Source: Bacillus cereus ATCC 14579 (GTDB lineage: Bacteria > Bacillota > Bacilli > Bacillales > Bacillaceae_G). From it: DNA of 64,000 nt. The DNA is taken from the NCBI RefSeq assembly GCF_000007825.1, contig NC_004722.1:574501-638500 (forward strand). Direction: 5' to 3'. Positions 61,986 to 64,000 of the stretch are shown here, in pieces. The stretch's first letter is position 1, and the number at the start of each line of letters is the position of its first letter. The notes beneath the pieces were generated by a model that saw only the letters and a program-made list of their open reading frames with translations, did not search any database and was not told the origin of the DNA. The position numbers and the translations under genes were made by a program.

Positions 61986-62072
61986 ATGGACAAAATGAGG
62001 CTGGAAGTTATTTTTTTGCCTATTTTTGAATATAAAAAGAATGTACATGCTTTGTTAGGGGAAGGAGGGAGT

Positions 62073-62804
62073 ATGTTGATAGAGTTTCGTAACGTAAATA
62101 AATATTATGGCAACTTTCAAGTTTTAAAAGATATTAATGTGCAAGTGAAAAAAGGTGAAGTAGTAGTTGTTGTTGGGCCTTCAGGATCAGGGAAAAGTAC
62201 ATTACTCCGGTGTATAAACCAGTTAGAGTCAATTACAGATGGAGAGTTAATTGTACAAAATACAGAGGTACACAATGCGAAAACAGATATGAATGAATTA
62301 CGCCGAAATATTGGAATGGTCTTTCAACATTTTTATTTATATCCACATAAAACTGTTCTTCAAAATATTACACTAGCACCTATTAAAGTAAATAAAATTT
62401 CAAAAGAGGAAGCTGAGAAAACAGCAATGTTTTATTTAGAGAAAGTAGGAATCCCTGAAAAGGCCAGTGTATATCCACATCAATTATCTGGTGGACAACA
62501 GCAACGGGTGGCAATTGCTAGAGGACTTGCGATGCAGCCGGAAATTATGCTATTCGATGAGCCTACGTCTGCTCTTGATCCAGAGATGATCGGGGAAGTA
62601 CTTGATGTTATGAAAACGCTAGCTAAAGAAGGGATGACGATGGTCGTTGTCACGCATGAAATGGGATTTGCTAGAGAGGTAGCAGATAGGATCTTATTTA
62701 TGGATGATGGCCAAATTATTGAAGATACAACACCGGCGAACTTTTTTGCAAACCCTGAACAAGAAAGAGCCCGTTTATTTTTAAGTCGGGTACTAAATCA
62801 TTAG
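62073..62804 (+). CDS. glnQ: Polar amino acid (glutamine) ABC transporter ATPase
   Basis: This 243-residue ATPase of the GlnQ/HisP family has Walker A GPSGSGKST, Q-loop VFQHFYLYPHKT, signature LSGGQQQRVAIARGLA, Walker B IMLFDEPTSALDPEM and switch VTHEMGFAREVADR. It energises uptake through the permease that begins at 63748. I place the start at ATG 62073 (MLIEFRNV), behind GGAGGGAG; the open frame further upstream overlaps the previous terminator and is not coding. First gene of the operon. Confidence 0.94.
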   Translation: MLIEFRNVNKYYGNFQVLKDINVQVKKGEVVVVVGPSGSGKSTLLRCINQLESITDGELIVQNTEVHNAKTDMNELRRNIGMVFQHFYLYPHKTVLQNITLAPIKVNKISKEEAEKTAMFYLEKVGIPEKASVYPHQLSGGQQQRVAIARGLAMQPEIMLFDEPTSALDPEMIGEVLDVMKTLAKEGMTMVVVTHEMGFAREVADRILFMDDGQIIEDTTPANFFANPEQERARLFLSRVLNH

Positions 62805-62816
62805 AGGAGGAATTTC

Positions 62817-63647
62817 ATGCTTAAAATGAAAAAGTTATTTACTTTAATCGTATTTTCATGTTTATTCGTGCTTGTTGTTGCTGGATGCGGAAGTAAAAAA
62901 GATGAGGCGAAAGAAACGAATACGAAGCAAGGCGGGGCCGTTGAGCAAATTAAGAAGCGCGGGAAACTAGTAGTTGGGGTGAAGAATGATACGAACTTAT
63001 TTGGATTGAAAAACCCTTCCACAGGGCAGGTAGAAGGATTTGATGTTGATGTTGCAAAGGCGCTTGCCAAAAAAATTCTCGGAGATGAAAAGAAACTAGA
63101 ATTAAAAGAAGTAACGTCTAAAACACGTATTCCACTACTGAAAAATGGTGACATTGATGCAATTATCGCAACAATGACAATTACGGAAGAACGTAAAAAA
63201 GAGGTCGATTTTTCAGATGTATATTTTAAAGCAGGGCAATCGTTACTCGTGAAAAAAGGGAGCGAAATTAAAAGTATTGATGATGTGAAAAAGGGTGTGA
63301 AGGTGTTAGCCGTAAAAGGTTCAACATCGACAAATAATATTCGTCAAAAGTCACCGGAAGCGACTGTATTAGAATTTGAAAATTACAGTGAGGCATTTAC
63401 GGCGTTAAAAGCAGGAAAAGGTGATGTTTTAACGACAGATAATGCAATTCTTTACGGCATGGCAAAACAAGATTCAAATTATGAAGTTGTAGGGAAAATT
63501 TTTACGGATGAGCCGTACGGAATCGCAGTGCAAAAAGGTGCAGATGATTTAACGAAAGAGATTAATAGCTTGTTAAAAGATATGAAAGAGAATGGAGAAT
63601 ACGATAAATTGTATGAGAAATGGATTGGGCAAAAACAAGAGAAGTAA
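62817..63647 (+). CDS. glnH: Glutamine-type ABC transporter substrate-binding lipoprotein
   Basis: This 276-residue family-3 solute-binding lipoprotein has signal and lipobox VVAGCGS (Cys about residue 23). The mature domain starts IKKRGKLVVGVKNDTNLFGLKNPSTGQVEGFDVDVAKALA and has the ITEERKKEVDFSDVYF ligand-site segment. Binding of glutamine, glutamate or a related amino acid is inferred from family and from the GlnQ-like neighbour. GAGGAGG precedes ATG 62817, 12 nt after the ATPase gene. Confidence 0.93.
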   Translation: MLKMKKLFTLIVFSCLFVLVVAGCGSKKDEAKETNTKQGGAVEQIKKRGKLVVGVKNDTNLFGLKNPSTGQVEGFDVDVAKALAKKILGDEKKLELKEVTSKTRIPLLKNGDIDAIIATMTITEERKKEVDFSDVYFKAGQSLLVKKGSEIKSIDDVKKGVKVLAVKGSTSTNNIRQKSPEATVLEFENYSEAFTALKAGKGDVLTTDNAILYGMAKQDSNYEVVGKIFTDEPYGIAVQKGADDLTKEINSLLKDMKENGEYDKLYEKWIGQKQEK

Positions 63648-63697
63648 AGTGAAACTTTAATTAGTGGGGCTTTATTCCTATTGAAGAGTAAGAGTGA

Positions 63698-63722
63698 GAG
63701 GATGAGGGATGCTCATCCTCTT
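63698..63722 (+). terminator. Hairpin between glnH and the permease gene
   Basis: GAGGATGAG and CTCATCCTC pair around GGATG with only TTCTT after. Within an operon this may act as a partial terminator or stabilise the 5' part of the mRNA, so that more binding protein than permease is made. Confidence 0.5.
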
Positions 63723-63747
63723 CTTGTAAAGAAAGAGGGGAGAATAT

Positions 63748-64000
63748 GTGCCTGATTTTTCTATATTAACGAATAACATTGATATGTATTTAGAAGGGTT
63801 TAAATATACAGTTATGTCTAGTGTAATTGCATTGATAGGTAGTTTTATTTTAGGAGTAATTTTGGCAGTAATGCGTATTGCACCTATTCGCATTTTAAAT
63901 TGGATAGGATCAGCTTTTGTGGAGTTTGTAAGAAATATTCCACTTGTATTAATTGCATTTATATTCTATTTTGCTTTACCTGTAATAGGAATTACTTTAA
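63748..64000 (+). CDS. Amino acid ABC transporter permease, 5' part (runs off right edge)
   Basis: From GTG 63748 (RBS AGAGGGGAG) 84 codons are visible, beginning MPDFSILTNNIDMYLEGFKYTV. They show the polar-amino-acid permease pattern: a first helix SSVIALIGSFILGVILAVMR and the conserved EFVRNIPLVLIAFIFYF (HisM/GlnP type). It completes the GlnQ-GlnH transporter; a second permease probably follows outside the window. An ATG two bases upstream is out of frame and hits a stop after seven codons. Confidence 0.9.
   Translation, partial: MPDFSILTNNIDMYLEGFKYTVMSSVIALIGSFILGVILAVMRIAPIRILNWIGSAFVEFVRNIPLVLIAFIFYFALPVIGITL

Noticed and set aside
62801..63154. Minus-strand frame inside glnH
   Set aside because: It is a shadow of the binding-protein gene, without an RBS.

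Overview
The window is a chromosomal segment of a low-GC, spore-forming Firmicute. It almost certainly belongs to the Bacillus cereus group (B. cereus / B. thuringiensis type). The best marker is an intact nprX gene whose 43-residue product carries the SKPDIVG signalling heptapeptide, between an nprR gene and a thermolysin-like neutral protease gene. Further support comes from an H-type small acid-soluble spore protein, a three-gene spore germinant receptor, AT-rich composition and Bacillus-type Shine-Dalgarno sequences. No rRNA, tRNA or CRISPR array was seen.

Layout. 1-4.8 kb: formate dehydrogenase module (fdhD facing fdhF-yjgD). 4.9-9.8 kb: membrane-fused glycerophosphodiesterase, alanine dehydrogenase and an amino acid permease. 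10-13 kb: CadC-type repressor and CadA-type metal P-type ATPase behind inverted-repeat operators. 13.1-14.6 kb: pncB. 14.8-19.9 kb: the NprR-NprX-NprA quorum-sensing locus. Its nprR is split by an IS200/IS605 element (tnpA plus tnpB) inserted after TTAC exactly on a codon boundary. 20-24.3 kb: small membrane protein, a lipoprotein with an RNase A-like toxin domain next to a likely immunity gene, a VanW protein and a LytR-CpsA-Psr protein. 24.4-33.6 kb: nucleoside, L-lactate and peptide transporters, a CNNM/CorC protein, aspartase, a PagR-like regulator and sspH. 34-38 kb: Fur-type siderophore ABC transporter in which one permease gene is frameshifted. 38-46.2 kb: methyltransferase, threonine catabolism (kbl-tdh), Nudix hydrolase, a MoxR/VWA pair and cardiolipin synthase. 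46.3-50.6 kb: Gly/His/Tyr-rich protein, a GGDEF-EAL protein, and an APC antiporter preceded by a leader with four consecutive His codons and a terminator. 50.8-54.8 kb: trehalose regulator and operon. 54.8-58.5 kb: ger receptor operon. 58.6-64 kb: CPBP protease, a kinase-like protein, an AGCS alanine/sodium symporter and a glutamine-type ABC transporter that runs off the right end.

The genes suggest a heterotroph balancing amino acid, peptide, nucleoside, lactate and sugar uptake under carbon control (cre-like sites at ald, aspA, kbl and treB) and redox control (two Rex-type sites at lctP). Several genes serve spores. Two loci look broken in this strain: nprR (insertion) and the first siderophore permease (1-nt frameshift). 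The observations most worth following are the scarlessly reversible nprR insertion with a self-targeting TnpB guide, the His-codon leader/attenuator upstream of the APC transporter, and the lipoprotein RNase A-like toxin with its immunity-like partner.
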